Source: Tritrichomonas foetus
Taxonomy: Eukaryota > Parabasalia > Tritrichomonadida > Tritrichomonadidae
Assembly: GCA_001839685.1 (NCBI GenBank)
Contig: MLAK01000787.1
Coordinates: 17,749 to 62,914 of the forward strand
DNA length: 45,166 nt
Direction: 5' to 3'
The position numbers were made by a program, and so were the translations under genes. Numbering within the stretch: the stretch's first letter is position 1; every line of letters begins with the position of its first letter. This document shows positions 44,966 through 45,166 of this stretch, piece after piece. Under the pieces are notes generated by a model that had not been told where the DNA came from, did no database searches, and was given only the letters and a program-made list of their open reading frames with translations.

Positions 44966-45166
44966 GAAAGCGGAAAAAATGCGAGGAAATTCTCATTGTA
45001 ATGTGTATAGAATAAATATTACCATTCGATAGAAATTGTCATTCTTACTTTTTTTATCCCTCCCTGATATTTATGTTGGCTTATGAAATGCCTCCTATAT
45101 GAAAGGTTTACAAAATGGTCCCCCAAAGATTTTGTGGGACCATCCCATAAACCTTTGTCCTACCAC
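44966..45166. other. 3' flank of mannosyltransferase gene, running into a repeat
   Basis: After the stop the sequence is AT-rich to about 45055, including AATAAA at 45013-45018, then becomes notably more GC-rich to the window edge, where an inverted repeat lies at 45102-45156. The change of composition suggests the edge of a repeated or foreign element that continues outside the window. Confidence 0.5.
45102..45156. repeat. Imperfect inverted repeat at right edge
   Basis: The arms AAAGGTTTACAAAATGGTCCC (45102-45122) and its near-complement at 45136-45156 pair at 17 of 21 positions (AAAGGTTTA and ATGGTCCC match exactly, the four bases between do not) around a 13-nt loop. It could be the terminal part of a mobile element, a MITE-like hairpin, or a transcription terminator of something outside the window. 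No target duplication can be judged because the window ends 10 bases later. Confidence 0.55.

Overview
The window is 45 kb of AT-rich nuclear DNA from a flagellated protist, most likely a parabasalid (trichomonad), with Tritrichomonas or a close relative as the best guess. The evidence is: uninterrupted reading frames up to 6.4 kb; very short apparent 5' leaders (about 3-30 nt) carrying TCA-type initiator (Inr) motifs just before several ATGs; stop codons that often read TAAA; a 3-repeat Myb protein and Rab GTPases; and ciliary genes (IFT22, CFAP58). There is no operon structure. Genes lie on both strands with short spacers. No tRNA, rRNA, CRISPR array, intact transposon or convincing intron was seen.

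Layout, left to right. A 31-bp tandem repeat opens the window (1-164). A giant coiled-coil protein with a beta-rich C-terminal domain follows (344-6643, -). Then come a 3R-Myb protein (7493-8092, +), IFT22 (8397-9023, -), a helical-repeat protein (9187-10566, +), a Rab (10934-11548, -), CFAP58 (11941-14547, -) and a small acidic protein (14769-15005, +). A 2.3-kb stretch without a convincing gene separates these from a 2126-residue TOR-family protein (17336-23716, +), an RCC1-like protein (24021-25085, -), a PP1-like phosphatase (26259-27449, +), a doublecortin-like/P-loop protein (27630-29840, +), an IFT54-type CH domain fused to a protein kinase (29983-31395, +), a second Rab (31860-32447, +), a karyopherin-like protein (33119-35605, -), an acidic coiled-coil protein (35824-38979, -) and a tandem winged-helix E2F-like protein (39785-40534, -). 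A 1.8-kb gap holds a 33-nt poly(A) tract and gene debris. The window closes with an unknown Asn/Glu-rich protein (42300-43358, -), a protein O-mannosyltransferase without a MIR module (43511-44965, +), and a hairpin-forming repeat at the right edge.

Functionally, several products belong to the microtubule/flagellum apparatus (IFT22, CFAP58, the IFT54-CH kinase, probably the doublecortin-like ATPase and the coiled-coil proteins). Others belong to signalling and traffic (TOR-like, PP1-like, two Rabs, karyopherin-like, RCC1-like) or transcription (Myb, E2F-like).

The most notable observations are two. First, the TOR-family protein keeps HEAT, FAT, FRB-like and FATC regions, but its ATP-binding lysine, catalytic-loop Asp/Asn and DFG Asp all appear replaced, which suggests a TOR pseudokinase. 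Second, an IFT54/MIP-T3-type calponin-homology domain is joined to an apparently active Ser/Thr kinase, a combination I do not know from other organisms. All family assignments were made by eye from remembered family signatures; no search was run.
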